NCBI GenBank assembly: GCA_003512955.1
Contig: DOTG01000041.1
Location: forward strand, 124,001-188,000
Source: Marinilabiliales bacterium
GTDB lineage: Bacteria > Bacteroidota > Bacteroidia > Bacteroidales > SZUA-534
Direction of reading: 5' to 3'
DNA length: 64,000 bases
The position numbers and the translations under genes are program-made. The notes beneath the pieces are model-generated. The model was not told where the DNA came from, did not search any database, and saw nothing but the letters and a program-made list of their open reading frames with translations. Of this stretch, positions 33,439 to 43,622 are shown in pieces; positions within the stretch are counted from its first letter, which is position 1, and every line of letters begins with the position of its first letter.

Positions 33439-36168
33439 ATGGTTGTTTCATTTGAATGCTATTGCCCTACTCATTGGGGGCAAACGCTGTTTGTAACTGG
33501 TTCAGTTCCGGAATTAGGTGGTTGGAATGTGGAAGAAGCTTTGCCTTTGGAATGCATTGCCCCTAATAAATGGAAAGTAACCGCACAACTTGAAAGTAAA
33601 GGGAATGTAGTGCCCGAATACCGCTATTTTTTAAAAGAGGCACATTCGGACCATGTGGTTTGGGATCACCACAAAGTAAGGATGCTTCCAAAAGTTGGGG
33701 CACAGTTTCAATCACTTCACCTGAAAGACTTGTGGGTATTCCCGGGCAACAAGCAAGAGACCTGGACAACCTCGGCATTTGCACAAGTGATTTTCCGCAG
33801 GGGCGGGGAAGCCAAAATTAAATCAAAAGCCATTGGGAAAAAAGATAGTATCGTTTCCTTTCAGATTCAGGCCCCCCGGGTTTTGAAAAATCAGGTGGTT
33901 GCCATCGTAGGAAATTGCAAAGCCCTTGGCAATTGGAAGGTAACCGATGGATTGATTCTAACCGATACCGGATTTCCTTTTTGGAAAGGCTATATCGATG
34001 CTTTTGACCTCCCAAAAGTTTTGGAATACAAATACCTGATTTTCGATCCTCAAAAACCGGAGCAGGTAATTTGGGAAGCAGGAGGGAACCGTTTGGCCTT
34101 TTTGGAAGATGGTGTCTCAGAAAGTTTTTACCAGATTAATGAGGGGCTGTTCCGTTACCCTGCTACTGACTTAAAAGGTGCCGGAGTAAGCTTACCTGTT
34201 TTTTCCATCCGTACCGATGATAGTTTTGGGGTTGGTGAATTTACCGATTTGAATAAGGTGGTTGATTGGGCCAATAAAACGGGGCTGCGGATGATCCAGG
34301 TGCTTCCGGTAAACGATACCCAGTCGGGGCACAATTTCCTGGACTCTTATCCCTATAAAGCCATTTCGGTAGTTGCATTACATCCCATTTACCTGAATAT
34401 ATTTAAGTTGGGTAAATCTAAAGATAAGGAGATGGGTACCCTTTATGAAAAATTGAGACAGGAGCTAAACCAAAACCCATCAGTAGATTATGAAAGAATA
34501 ATGAAACTGAAACTTAGTTATAGCAAGACCCTGTTTAAAGAAAAGATGAAAACCTTTTTACAAAACCCTGACTTTGAACAATTCTTTAAAAAGAATGCCA
34601 ATTGGTTGGTTCCTTACGCGGCTTTTTCATTTCTGCGCGACCTCAACGGGACCAGTGATTTCAACCAATGGGACGAATACAAAGAATACAAACCTGCTAA
34701 AATAAAAAAGCTAACCGACGAAACTTCAGAAGTTTATCCTGAAATCGCATTCTGGTATTACATTCAATTCCATTTAGATGCTCAATTGAAAGAAGCCTGT
34801 GAATATGGACGGAAACATGGTGTGGTATTGAAAGGCGATATTCCCATTGGCATTAGCCGTTTTAGTGTAGATGCCTGGTTTGAACCCAAATTGTACCATT
34901 TTAATGGACAAGCAGGGGCTCCCCCTGATGATTTCTCCATCGATGGTCAAAACTGGGGTTTCCCAACTTACAATTGGGAAGAGATGGCCAAAGATCATTA
35001 CCAATGGTGGCGGAACCGGTTGACCAAAATGGCTGAATATTTCGATGCTTATCGTATTGACCACATTCTTGGCTTCTTCCGCATTTGGGAAATTCCTATT
35101 GATGCCGTACAAGGGATATTAGGGCATTTCCGCCCAGCCTTGCCATTATCGCGTGACGAGATGAACCACCGGGGTATTTGGGTAGACGACGACCGTTTTT
35201 GCAAACCCTATATCAGGGGGCACTTCTTGCCGCATGTTTTTAACGATTATGCCGACGAAGTACGGGCTACCTACCTGAACGAATTGGAATACAACCGGTT
35301 TGAGTTGAAGGCTGAGTTTGCCAGCCAAAAATTGATTTACAACCATTTTGTCGGAACCGGAGGTCCCGAAAATCTTTCGGATAAAGAAAGTACCCTCATG
35401 TGGGGATTGATCCGGCTGGCTGCCGAGGTTTTATTGCTGCCCGATAATGAAAAACCGCATCATTTTCATCCAAGAATCTCGCTCCACAGCACCTTCTCCT
35501 TCCAGGAACTGGATCCATATCAAAAAGCACGTTTCGATGAAATTTACATTGATTATTTTTACCGCAGGCATGATCAATTCTGGAAAGAGCAGGCCATAAT
35601 AAAATTGCCGGCATTGGTGGAAGCCACCGATATGTTGATTTGCGGCGAGGATCTGGGAATGATTCCTGCTACTGTGCCCGAAGTAATGAACCAGTTTGAT
35701 ATTTTAAGCCTGGAAATTCAACGCATGCCCAAAGACTCCAAAAAGCAATTTGCACATCCGGCCGATGCCCCTTATTTATCGGTTTGCACCACTTCCACAC
35801 ACGACATGGCTACCATCCGTGGCTGGTGGGAAGAGGATCGGAAAGTGACGCAGGTATTTTATAACCAGCAATTAGGCAAATGGGGCGAGATGCCATATTT
35901 TGCCGAACCTTGGGTTTGTCAGGAAATTATCGTTCAACACATGCATTCGCCTGCCATGTGGGCTGTTTTTCCCATTCAGGATTTATTGGCTATGGATGCC
36001 GACCTCCGAAGCCAGGATACTCATGGGGAACGGATCAATGAACCGGCCAATCCCAGACATTACTGGAAATACCGGCTGCATCTTTCGTTCGAGGAATTGT
36101 TGAAAGCCAAGGATTTTAACCAGTTGATTAAAAACCTGGTGACTGAATCGGGACGGAATATTGAATAG
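33439..36168 (+). CDS. malQ: 4-alpha-glucanotransferase with two N-terminal CBM20 starch-binding domains
   Basis: 909 residues, longer than plain MalQ (about 500-690). Two CBM20-type domains lie at ~1-105 ('WGQTLFVTGSVPELGGWNVEEALPL') and ~125-235 ('VVAIVGNCKALGNWKVTDGLIL'). The GH77 catalytic domain follows: 'SFGVGEFTDLNKVVDWA', nucleophile Asp in 'YRIDHILGFFRIWEIP', acid/base Glu in 'LICGEDLGMIP', and 'STHDMATIRGWWEED'. This DPE2-like layout acts on maltose and branched glucans in the cytoplasm. A terminator at 36268-36303 follows. Confidence 0.94.
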   Translation: MVVSFECYCPTHWGQTLFVTGSVPELGGWNVEEALPLECIAPNKWKVTAQLESKGNVVPEYRYFLKEAHSDHVVWDHHKVRMLPKVGAQFQSLHLKDLWVFPGNKQETWTTSAFAQVIFRRGGEAKIKSKAIGKKDSIVSFQIQAPRVLKNQVVAIVGNCKALGNWKVTDGLILTDTGFPFWKGYIDAFDLPKVLEYKYLIFDPQKPEQVIWEAGGNRLAFLEDGVSESFYQINEGLFRYPATDLKGAGVSLPVFSIRTDDSFGVGEFTDLNKVVDWANKTGLRMIQVLPVNDTQSGHNFLDSYPYKAISVVALHPIYLNIFKLGKSKDKEMGTLYEKLRQELNQNPSVDYERIMKLKLSYSKTLFKEKMKTFLQNPDFEQFFKKNANWLVPYAAFSFLRDLNGTSDFNQWDEYKEYKPAKIKKLTDETSEVYPEIAFWYYIQFHLDAQLKEACEYGRKHGVVLKGDIPIGISRFSVDAWFEPKLYHFNGQAGAPPDDFSIDGQNWGFPTYNWEEMAKDHYQWWRNRLTKMAEYFDAYRIDHILGFFRIWEIPIDAVQGILGHFRPALPLSRDEMNHRGIWVDDDRFCKPYIRGHFLPHVFNDYADEVRATYLNELEYNRFELKAEFASQKLIYNHFVGTGGPENLSDKESTLMWGLIRLAAEVLLLPDNEKPHHFHPRISLHSTFSFQELDPYQKARFDEIYIDYFYRRHDQFWKEQAIIKLPALVEATDMLICGEDLGMIPATVPEVMNQFDILSLEIQRMPKDSKKQFAHPADAPYLSVCTTSTHDMATIRGWWEEDRKVTQVFYNQQLGKWGEMPYFAEPWVCQEIIVQHMHSPAMWAVFPIQDLLAMDADLRSQDTHGERINEPANPRHYWKYRLHLSFEELLKAKDFNQLIKNLVTESGRNIE

Positions 36169-36267
36169 CCAGTTAGTAGCGAGTCCCCGGATGATTCTAT
36201 TTTGTAAATTTGAGAAGACTTTTATACGGCAATCATCCGTTGACTTCAAAAAAGCATAAAACAATTC

Positions 36268-36303
36268 AAAAAATTCATTTGGGTTCTCTCAAATGAATTT
36301 TTG
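36268..36303 (+). terminator. intrinsic terminator after malQ
   Basis: AAAAATTCATTTG (36269-36281) pairs with CAAATGAATTTTT (36290-36302), a perfect 13-bp stem with T-run, 100 nt after the stop. Confidence 0.85.
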
Positions 36304-36412
36304 TGTAATAAATGTTTCCTTGGTTCTTCTTGCTATTTTTGCCGGCAGTAAGTTAAACTATTTGGAATCACTCCACTAAACAGAATAGGTAATGGTAGTT
36401 AAATTTAAATAT

Positions 36413-37231
36413 ATGAGAAAAATATTTCCATTGTTGGTCATTGTTTTGCTTTCGTGGCAAGTGATGGCTCAAAACGTAGGCCAGGAAGGCGATACCCTGA
36501 GAAACTACATCGACATTAATGGATTCAAACAAGGGTTTTGGAAAAAGAACTACGATAACGGAAATCCCCGGTTCGAAGCCTATTTTGTTGATGACAAACC
36601 TGTTGGGGAACTGAAACGTTGGGATAGCTACGGGAATTTATTTGCGCTGCTTATTTACGATGCAAAGGGAGAAAAAGCCAAAGTTTTTTTTTATCATAAG
36701 AATGGAAAAATGGCGGCAACCGGAAATTATCTTGGAAAAGAGAAAGACAGTATCTGGTTGTATTATAGCGAGACCAATCAACTCTATCTGCAGGAATCGT
36801 ATAGCAAAGGAATCAAAGACGGCTTTTTTAGAAACTATACTTCCGAAGGATTACTTTTGGAAGAAGTTCAATGGAAAAACGGGAACAAACATGGGGTTTG
36901 GAAGAAATTTTACCCCCAGAGGGGAGCCCTGATGTGGGAAGCTACCTATAATGAAGAGAAATTGGAAGGCGAGGCTAAATCCTATTTCGAAAATGGAAAA
37001 GTATATAAAGAGGGGAAATTTGTCAACGACCTGATGGAGGGTACCTGGATGAAATACAACGAAAACGGAGGCATTGAAAAAGTTTATCATTATACGAAAG
37101 GAGTTTCGCCGGAAGCTGAGAAGGAAGACGATGCCATGATGAAAGAGCTTTTAGATAATAAAGATAAATTCGAAGGTCCCAAATCGGGTGACGACCTAGA
37201 CTGGCTAAGACAACCGACTGGAAGAAATTAA
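36413..37231 (+). CDS. exported MORN/YwqK-like repeat protein
   Basis: 272 residues from the ATG at 36413 (MRKIFPLLVIV...). The frame opens at 36392, but the signal peptide (ending VMAQ) begins at 36413. The mature part is repeats of the 'GxWxxYxxNGxxxxxGxYxxGxxxG' kind: 'GFWKKNYDNGNPRFEAYFVDDKPVG', 'YHKNGKMAATGNYLGKEKDSIWLYY', 'YFENGKVYKEGKFVNDLMEGTW'. These match MORN-like YwqK antitoxin-type repeats. In Bacteroidota such exported proteins are common and mostly without known function. Confidence 0.8.
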   Translation: MRKIFPLLVIVLLSWQVMAQNVGQEGDTLRNYIDINGFKQGFWKKNYDNGNPRFEAYFVDDKPVGELKRWDSYGNLFALLIYDAKGEKAKVFFYHKNGKMAATGNYLGKEKDSIWLYYSETNQLYLQESYSKGIKDGFFRNYTSEGLLLEEVQWKNGNKHGVWKKFYPQRGALMWEATYNEEKLEGEAKSYFENGKVYKEGKFVNDLMEGTWMKYNENGGIEKVYHYTKGVSPEAEKEDDAMMKELLDNKDKFEGPKSGDDLDWLRQPTGRN

Positions 37232-37443
37232 AAAAATTCGAATAATAAATGTCGAATAACCAAGTAATAAAATGCCAGTAAGTTGCAAGTAGCCCCATCT
37301 TTTTTGCAAATGACAGTTTGGACGGGATAAGATATTAAATTCTTACTTGCTGATATGAATTTGGTGCAGCCTAAATTTCAATAATGTTCAACATTTTGGA
37401 GTTGCTGTTGTTTCTACCCTGAGTTTTAAATGAATGATAAAAA

Positions 37444-38535
37444 ATGAGTAAAGGACGTGTTTTAATGGCCATGAGTGGAGGAATTGATAGTACCGTGGCG
37501 GCCATGTTATTGATTGAGCAGGGATACGAATTGGAAGGGGTAACCTTCCGCTCGTGGGATAATATCTCCAAGGCTTGTATGGAAAAGGAGACAGGTTGTT
37601 GTAATGTGGATGCCATCTTTGAGGCCAAGTCTATGGCTGATCATCTCGGTTTCCCTCATCAGATTTTGGATATTCGGAAACATTTTGAAAGCACCGTTAT
37701 CGCCAATTTTGTTAGTGAATATTTAGCCGGGCGCACCCCAAATCCTTGTGTGGTTTGTAATTCCGATATTAAGTGGGGCGAGATTATTAAAAAAGCCGAT
37801 GAACTCAACTGTGAGTTTATTGCCACTGGTCACTATGCCCAGGTGATTGAAGAAAATGGAAGGTATTTTATCAAAAAAGGGAAAGATGCCACCAAGGATC
37901 AATCCTATTTTCTTTGGAGTTTGACTCAGGATAATCTGAAACGTACTCTTTTCCCCCTGGGGGAACTGAATAAAACCGAAGTCCGTGAAATTGCATTTAA
38001 CCGTGGGTTTGAAAAACTTTCGAAAAAACGCGAATCGCAGGAGATTTGCTTCATACCCGACAACGATTACCGCCGGTTTTTGCGCGAACGTGTTCCCGAT
38101 TTTGAAACCCGCTTCGGACCGGGACAGTTTATAGACACTTCCGGAAAGATTCTGGGTACCCATAGAGGCTATCCCAATTACACCATTGGTCAACGGAAAG
38201 GTCTGGAGATTGCTTTAGGGCATCCTATGTACGTGACCCAAATCATTCCAAAAACTAACACAGTAGTGCTTGGCACCCGCGAAGAACTTCACAGCAAAGT
38301 ATTTTATGTAGAGAACTACAACCTGATGAAGTTTGGTTCCATTGAAACTGAGATTGAGGTGTTGGCCAAAATCCGTTACCGGAACCAGGGGGGGATGGCC
38401 CGCATGAAAAACGAAGGCTCCAGGCTTAAAGTGGAATACTATAGTCCTGTTGATTCCATAACTCCGGGGCAATCGGCTGTTTTTTACCAGGACGATTGTA
38501 TGATAGGGGGTGGTGTAATTGTCGGTTTGGCTTAA
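37444..38535 (+). CDS. mnmA: tRNA 2-thiouridine(34) synthase
   Basis: 363 residues. PP-loop 'AMSGGIDSTVAAMLL' at ~9-23, 'GRTPNPCVVCNSDIKW' with the catalytic Cys, and 'ESQEICFIPDNDYRRFL' with the second Cys that forms the persulfide/disulfide. 'GQFIDTSGKILGTHRGYPNYTIGQRKGL' starts the tRNA-binding beta-barrel domain. It thiolates U34 of Lys, Glu and Gln tRNAs. Separated by 52 nt from rsgA. Confidence 0.95.
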   Translation: MSKGRVLMAMSGGIDSTVAAMLLIEQGYELEGVTFRSWDNISKACMEKETGCCNVDAIFEAKSMADHLGFPHQILDIRKHFESTVIANFVSEYLAGRTPNPCVVCNSDIKWGEIIKKADELNCEFIATGHYAQVIEENGRYFIKKGKDATKDQSYFLWSLTQDNLKRTLFPLGELNKTEVREIAFNRGFEKLSKKRESQEICFIPDNDYRRFLRERVPDFETRFGPGQFIDTSGKILGTHRGYPNYTIGQRKGLEIALGHPMYVTQIIPKTNTVVLGTREELHSKVFYVENYNLMKFGSIETEIEVLAKIRYRNQGGMARMKNEGSRLKVEYYSPVDSITPGQSAVFYQDDCMIGGGVIVGLA

Positions 38536-38556
38536 TCTTCATTTAATATAATTCAA

Positions 38557-38564
38557 TATCTTTG
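38557..38564 (+). promoter_or_regulatory. candidate -7 promoter box of rsgA
   Basis: TATCTTTG matches TAnnTTTG exactly, 23 nt before the ATG at 38588. Confidence 0.4.
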
Positions 38565-38587
38565 CCCAAATGATAACCATTTGAGCA

Positions 38588-39655
38588 ATGAAACCTGAAG
38601 ATTTAGGGTACCGGGCCGAACATGAAAAATTCAGAAAAGAGCAAAACCTTGATCATTTTGAGATAGGACGGGTAATTACGGAGCATAAGGAGCGGTATAT
38701 TGTAAAAACCGTGAATGGCGATGTGGAAGCCGAAATAACAGGAAACTTACGCTTTACAGCACAGTCCCGTCAAGACTTTCCTGCAGTAGGCGATTGGGTA
38801 GCCTTGACGGTTTATGATGTCCATTTTGCTATTATTCATCACCTTTTTCCCCGGTTCTCTACTATTAGCCGACAAGCAGTTGGAAAACCGGATGAAATTC
38901 AGATCATAGCTGCCAACATCGACGTGGCTTTCATCATTCAGGCTGTTGACAGAGACTTCAATATCAATCGTTTGGAGCGTTACTTGACTATTTGCAATAC
39001 CTCAAAAGTAGAAAGCGTCATTGTTCTGAGTAAAATAGATTTGATCAGCAACAGCCTTTTGGAAGATTTAGTGGCGCAGATAAAATTACGGATACCAAAT
39101 ATTCCAATTCTAACAATCAGCAATGCAAACAGCCAAGGGTTGGCATCTATTCAAGAAATAATTCAAAAAGGTAAAACTTATTGCCTACTAGGCTCATCAG
39201 GGGTTGGTAAATCGACACTTATAAATAACCTTTTGGGGGCCGGACTCATGAAAACCGATCATATCAGTGTTCAAACGCAGAGAGGACGCCATGTAACCAG
39301 CCATCGGGAATTGATAGTGTTGGAACAAGGCGGAATCATTATTGATAATCCGGGAATGAGGGAGGTAGGCATAGCTGACCATTCCCAGGGCATTGAACGG
39401 ACGTTTTTTCAAATCGTACAACTTTCGGGAAATTGTAAATACGCCGATTGCACCCACACCAATGAGGTTGGGTGTGCTGTGATTGAGGCGGTGGAATTAA
39501 ATTTATTGGATTCCGATTCATACCAGAATTACCTTAAAATGGAGCGCGAAAAATCTCATTACGAAGCTTCTACCCTCGAAAAAAGGAAAAAGGATAAAGC
39601 ATTTGGGAAGATGATGAAAAACTATAAGAAAGACAGGAATTCATTTACTCATTAG
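38588..39655 (+). CDS. rsgA: ribosome small-subunit-dependent GTPase A
   Basis: 355 residues. OB-fold N-terminus ('YIVKTVNGDVEAEITG'), then a circularly permuted GTPase domain in which the G4 motif 'VLSKIDLI' precedes the P-loop 'LLGSSGVGKSTLINNLLG' and 'DNPGMREVGI' follows. The C-terminal zinc motif is 'CKYADCTHTNEVGC'. It releases assembly factors in late 30S maturation. Standard length. Transcribed with or just after mnmA; the next gene is 107 nt on. Confidence 0.95.
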   Translation: MKPEDLGYRAEHEKFRKEQNLDHFEIGRVITEHKERYIVKTVNGDVEAEITGNLRFTAQSRQDFPAVGDWVALTVYDVHFAIIHHLFPRFSTISRQAVGKPDEIQIIAANIDVAFIIQAVDRDFNINRLERYLTICNTSKVESVIVLSKIDLISNSLLEDLVAQIKLRIPNIPILTISNANSQGLASIQEIIQKGKTYCLLGSSGVGKSTLINNLLGAGLMKTDHISVQTQRGRHVTSHRELIVLEQGGIIIDNPGMREVGIADHSQGIERTFFQIVQLSGNCKYADCTHTNEVGCAVIEAVELNLLDSDSYQNYLKMEREKSHYEASTLEKRKKDKAFGKMMKNYKKDRNSFTH

Positions 39656-39762
39656 CCCATTTGCTCATTTGGCGGCAATTGAAATTGTTATGTGTAGTAA
39701 AATCAATATATTTATAGGCTTCCAAAATACGGTTAGAAATTATCAGAAATGAATACCAAAAT

Positions 39763-40674
39763 ATGAATGCCATTGGTAACACACCATTGCTAAAGTTGGA
39801 ACGGATGACCGAACCAAACTGTGCCGAGATATATGTGAAATACGAAGGTGCGAATGCCACCGGAAGTATGAAAGACCGGATGGCCCTCTCGATGATTGAA
39901 GGTGCCGAACGGAAAGGGGACCTTAAACCCGGTGGAACCGTGGTGGAATACACCGGAGGAAGTACCGGAAGTTCATTGGCCATGGTGTGTGCTATGAAAG
40001 GGTATCAGGCACATTTTGTATCGTCCGATGCATTTGCCGAAGAAAAACTCCAGACCATGCGGACGTTTGGGGCAAAACTGGAACTCATTCCCAGCGAAAA
40101 TGGTAAGATTACTGCGAAATTGATTGATTCGTTAGTGAAACGGGCCAGCGAATTAAGCAAACAGCCCAACACGTTTTGGACCGACCAATTCAACAATGTT
40201 GATAACCGGAATGCATACCATCAAATGGCCAGAGAGATTATCGAGGAATTAGGAACCCAAATTGATGAATTTGTGATGGGGGTGGGAACCGGTGGCTGTT
40301 TTTCGGGTAATTCTGAAGTCTTTAAAAAGGAAATGCCCGGCATCCGGTGCATCGCTCTGGAACCCGAACATGTCCGATCTTTATCGGGTGGAGAGAAAAC
40401 AGGAACCCACAAACTGGAAGGGATAGGTGCTGGATTTGTACCTTCTATCTGCCGTTTGGATTTGGCAGACGAAATAATGGCTGTTTCGGACACAGACGCC
40501 ATAGAAACTGCCCGGAAATTGGCCCGTTTTGAAGGAATCTTTGGAGGGACTACCTCCGGTGCAAATGTTTGGGCTGCCATTCAACGGGCACGTATCATCG
40601 GACCGGGAAAGAAAATTGTAACCATTATTTGCGATTCAGGGCTGAAATATCTGAATGGTGAATTGTATAGATAG
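39763..40674 (+). CDS. PLP-dependent cysteine synthase family protein
   Basis: 303 residues. The family start 'IGNTPLLKLERM' is at residue 4, the PLP lysine in 'GSMKDRMALSMI', and the substrate loop in 'EYTGGSTGSSLAMVCA'. 'GVGTGGCFSGNSEVFK' binds the PLP phosphate. Members are O-acetylserine sulfhydrylase or cystathionine beta-synthase-like; residues do not decide which. The segment 'EGIGAGFVP' is the usual C-terminal motif. No serine acetyltransferase gene is adjacent. Confidence 0.87.
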   Translation: MNAIGNTPLLKLERMTEPNCAEIYVKYEGANATGSMKDRMALSMIEGAERKGDLKPGGTVVEYTGGSTGSSLAMVCAMKGYQAHFVSSDAFAEEKLQTMRTFGAKLELIPSENGKITAKLIDSLVKRASELSKQPNTFWTDQFNNVDNRNAYHQMAREIIEELGTQIDEFVMGVGTGGCFSGNSEVFKKEMPGIRCIALEPEHVRSLSGGEKTGTHKLEGIGAGFVPSICRLDLADEIMAVSDTDAIETARKLARFEGIFGGTTSGANVWAAIQRARIIGPGKKIVTIICDSGLKYLNGELYR

Positions 40675-40713
40675 ATACTGGATAAACCCTTCAGAAAAAG
40701 AAAAACTTTATCC

Positions 40714-41442
40714 ATGAATCCCAACAAAAGTTTCAAAACCTGGACTACAAAAAACGGGGTGCAGATTACACGGATTATGGGAGGACGGAGTAATGTTTTT
40801 TTATGCTCTGTTGGTGGAAAGCACCTGTTGGTGGATACTTCGGTTCCCAGGCTCTGGAGCAAACTTCAAAAAAGGCTCCATCAAATGGGCATAATGAAGC
40901 TGGATTACCTGATTCTTACCCATGCCCATTATGATCATGCGGGAAATGCTTTCCTGATACAACACGAATTCGGAGCCAGGGTGGTCATTCATGCCCATGA
41001 GGAAGCTTTTTTGCTTACAGGCAACAATCCTATTCCAAAAGGAACAAATTTTATTGTAAAACCATTGGTGCAACTATTGGGAAAAATATTTTTAAATTAT
41101 TTACGCTATATACCTTGTAAACCCGGTTTTGTCATTCATTCAGATATTCAATTGCCGGATTTTGGGAATACGGTTTCTATCATTCACACTCCCGGGCATT
41201 CTCCCGGTTCTCAAAGTATCCTTATCGATAATGAAATAGCCTTGGTGGGTGATGCCATGTTTGGAATATTTAAAGGTTCTATCTTCCCGCCCTTTGCCTG
41301 TAACGTAACGCAGATGATTGAAAGCTGGGGGCGATTACTCGAAACTGAGATCATTTGGTTCCTTCCTTCGCATGGCTCTTCAAACCACAGAAGTTTGGTA
41401 CAAAAAGAATATCTAAAGAGAAGAGAAAGCTACCAGACATGA
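40714..41442 (+). CDS. MBL-fold metallo-hydrolase
   Basis: 242 residues. 'LILTHAHYDHAGNAFLI' provides HxHxDH, with 'VSIIHTPGHSPGSQSI', 'ALVGDAMFG' and 'WFLPSHGSSNHRS' as the remaining ligands of a class-B-type MBL hydrolase (glyoxalase II-like branch). Substrate unknown. The ATG follows directly after a short hairpin GGATAAA/TTTATCC (40680-40713). The preceding gene is 39 nt upstream, so cotranscription is likely. Confidence 0.85.
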   Translation: MNPNKSFKTWTTKNGVQITRIMGGRSNVFLCSVGGKHLLVDTSVPRLWSKLQKRLHQMGIMKLDYLILTHAHYDHAGNAFLIQHEFGARVVIHAHEEAFLLTGNNPIPKGTNFIVKPLVQLLGKIFLNYLRYIPCKPGFVIHSDIQLPDFGNTVSIIHTPGHSPGSQSILIDNEIALVGDAMFGIFKGSIFPPFACNVTQMIESWGRLLETEIIWFLPSHGSSNHRSLVQKEYLKRRESYQT

Positions 41443-41611
41443 TATTTTCATGATACGGGTATTTTTTACCGATTAAAGCTCAGGAAGGGCAAAACACCAT
41501 TAACCCGAAATTCCCGCGTTAGCAGTTTGGTTAATTTTGTATCATTCAGTAAAAGATTGTTGTTAAACTTCCAATAATCCAATTTGTTAATAGCTTCGTT
41601 AAAAAGAAGCT

Positions 41612-41619
41612 TACCTTTG
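41612..41619 (+). promoter_or_regulatory. -7 promoter box of the YgiQ-family gene
   Basis: TACCTTTG matches TAnnTTTG exactly and ends 7 nt before the ATG at 41627, leaving almost no 5' leader. Confidence 0.5.
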
Positions 41620-41626
41620 CACTTGT

Positions 41627-43555
41627 ATGGAGAAACTGAATCTGTTGCATAAAAAATACAACCTTGTCGATTGGTTGCCTACCACCGTTAAAGAAGCCCG
41701 TGAGCGTGGCTGGGATGAACTGGATGTGGTCCTTTTTTCGGGCGATGCCTATGTGGATCATCCCTCGTTTGGGCCGGCGGTCATCAGCCGTGTCATGGAA
41801 AATTTGGGATTGAAAGTAGCCATTGTTCCTCAGCCCAATTGGCGTGACGACTTACGCGATTTTAAAAAGTTTGGCCGTCCACAATTATTTTTTGGTGTAA
41901 CCTCAGGCTGCATGGACAGCATGGTAAACCACTACACGGCCAACAAGCGGTTACGTTCCGATGATGCCTACACTCCCGGGGGAAAAGCCGGGTTCCGCCC
42001 CGATTATGCTACCACCGTTTATTCACAGATATTAAAAAAATTGTATCCCGATGTTCCCATCCTTATTGGTGGTATTGAGGCCTCCCTGCGGCGTTTGACC
42101 CATTACGATTATTGGAGCGACCAACTGTTACCTTCTATTCTACTAAATTCTAAAGCCGATTTGTTGGTTTATGGTTTAGGCGAAAAACCTTTGAAAGAGA
42201 TTGTGGAATTGATGCAAAAGGGAGTTCCCATGTCGAAAATACAAACTACTTCGCAGACTGCTTTTCTGGTACCTAAAGGAACAGAACCTCCTACCCGGAA
42301 AAGCTGGAAAACGCAGACACTGGCACCTTATGAGGAATGTCTGGTGGAAAAAGAGAAACATGCGTACAATTTCAAAATCATTGAGGAGGAATCAAATAAA
42401 TACGAATCGGATAGGTTGATGCAAGATGCCGGCGAATTTACAGTTGTAGTCAATCCATCGAACCCGCCCTTGAGCGAAAAAGAGATGGATGCTGTTTATG
42501 ATTTGCCTTTTACCCGGTTACCTCACCCAAAATACCATGATAAACCTGTTATTCCGGCCTATGAAATGATCCGGCATTCCATCAACAGCCACCGGGGATG
42601 TTTTGGCGGTTGCAGTTTTTGTACCATTTCGGCCCATCAGGGGAAATTTGTGTCGAGCCGGAGTAAAGAATCCATTTTAAAAGAGGTTGAACAGGTTGCC
42701 GCCATGCCCGATTTTAAAGGGTACATTTCCGATGTTGGAGGGCCATCGGCCAACATGTGGAAGATGAAAGGCAAAATTGAAAATGTGTGCCGTTCGTGCA
42801 AGCGCTCTTCTTGTTTGTTTCCTAAAATCTGCCCGAACCTGGATACCGATCATACGCAAATGACCGGACTTTACCGGGAAATCCGCAAAAACCCGAAAAT
42901 CAAAAAAGCCTTTGTGGGAAGCGGTATCCGTTACGATTATTTGGATCACCAGGAAGAAGAACGTTCCCATTTTAAAGAATATTTAACCGAAATGGTTACA
43001 CACCATGTGTCGGGCCGGTTAAAGATAGCTCCTGAGCATACTTCACCCAAAGTATTGAAACTGATGCGAAAACCCGGTTTTGAATTGTTTCAGAAATTGA
43101 AAGACAACTTTGATCAAATTAACCAGGAAAGCGGATTGAACCAGCAGTTGATACCCTATTTCATTTCGAGCCATCCGCTTTGCGAGGAAGAAGATATGGC
43201 CGATGTGGCCATAAGAACCAAAAATATGGATTTTAAACTGGAACAGGTCCAGGATTTTACCCCAACCCCCATGACTTTGGCTACAGTCATTTATTATTCC
43301 GGGCTCGACCCTTACACGGGGCAACGGATGTTTACAGCCAAATCGCAAGACGAAAAGCAGAACCAAAAACAGTTTTTTTTCTGGTATAAACCCGAGGAGA
43401 GTAAAAAACTGAAACAGCGGTTGACACAAATCAACCGACCAGATTTGATTCTGGAACTTTTTGGCAAAACAAATGCAAATACAAAGCCTCAAGCAGGAAC
43501 TCATCCAAAGGAAGATTCTAAATTTAAGCACAAACCAACCTATCGGAAAAAGTAA
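41627..43555 (+). CDS. YgiQ family radical SAM protein
   Basis: 642 residues. The N-terminal Rossmann-like region ('WDELDVVLFSGDAYVDHPSFG', 'GGIEASLRRLTHYDYWS') precedes the radical SAM cluster motif 'RGCFGGCSFCTISAHQG' (CxxxCxxC). Additional cysteines follow in 'CRSCKRSSCLFPKICPN'. The C-terminus is basic (~600-642). YgiQ is of unknown substrate, thought to act in anaerobes. It is followed by a bidirectional terminator. Confidence 0.9.
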   Translation: MEKLNLLHKKYNLVDWLPTTVKEARERGWDELDVVLFSGDAYVDHPSFGPAVISRVMENLGLKVAIVPQPNWRDDLRDFKKFGRPQLFFGVTSGCMDSMVNHYTANKRLRSDDAYTPGGKAGFRPDYATTVYSQILKKLYPDVPILIGGIEASLRRLTHYDYWSDQLLPSILLNSKADLLVYGLGEKPLKEIVELMQKGVPMSKIQTTSQTAFLVPKGTEPPTRKSWKTQTLAPYEECLVEKEKHAYNFKIIEEESNKYESDRLMQDAGEFTVVVNPSNPPLSEKEMDAVYDLPFTRLPHPKYHDKPVIPAYEMIRHSINSHRGCFGGCSFCTISAHQGKFVSSRSKESILKEVEQVAAMPDFKGYISDVGGPSANMWKMKGKIENVCRSCKRSSCLFPKICPNLDTDHTQMTGLYREIRKNPKIKKAFVGSGIRYDYLDHQEEERSHFKEYLTEMVTHHVSGRLKIAPEHTSPKVLKLMRKPGFELFQKLKDNFDQINQESGLNQQLIPYFISSHPLCEEEDMADVAIRTKNMDFKLEQVQDFTPTPMTLATVIYYSGLDPYTGQRMFTAKSQDEKQNQKQFFFWYKPEESKKLKQRLTQINRPDLILELFGKTNANTKPQAGTHPKEDSKFKHKPTYRKK

Positions 43556-43560
43556 TTGCA

Positions 43561-43603
43561 AAAAAAGAGGACTTTTAGTACAACATTAAAAGTCCTCTTT
43601 TTA
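43561..43603. terminator. bidirectional terminator between convergent genes
   Basis: AAAAAGAGGACTTTTA (43562-43577) pairs with TAAAAGTCCTCTTTTT (43587-43602), a perfect 16-bp stem with A-run and T-run, serving both the YgiQ gene and the minus-strand operon end at 43623. Confidence 0.92.
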
Positions 43604-43622
43604 ATTGAGTTTCGTACAAAGT

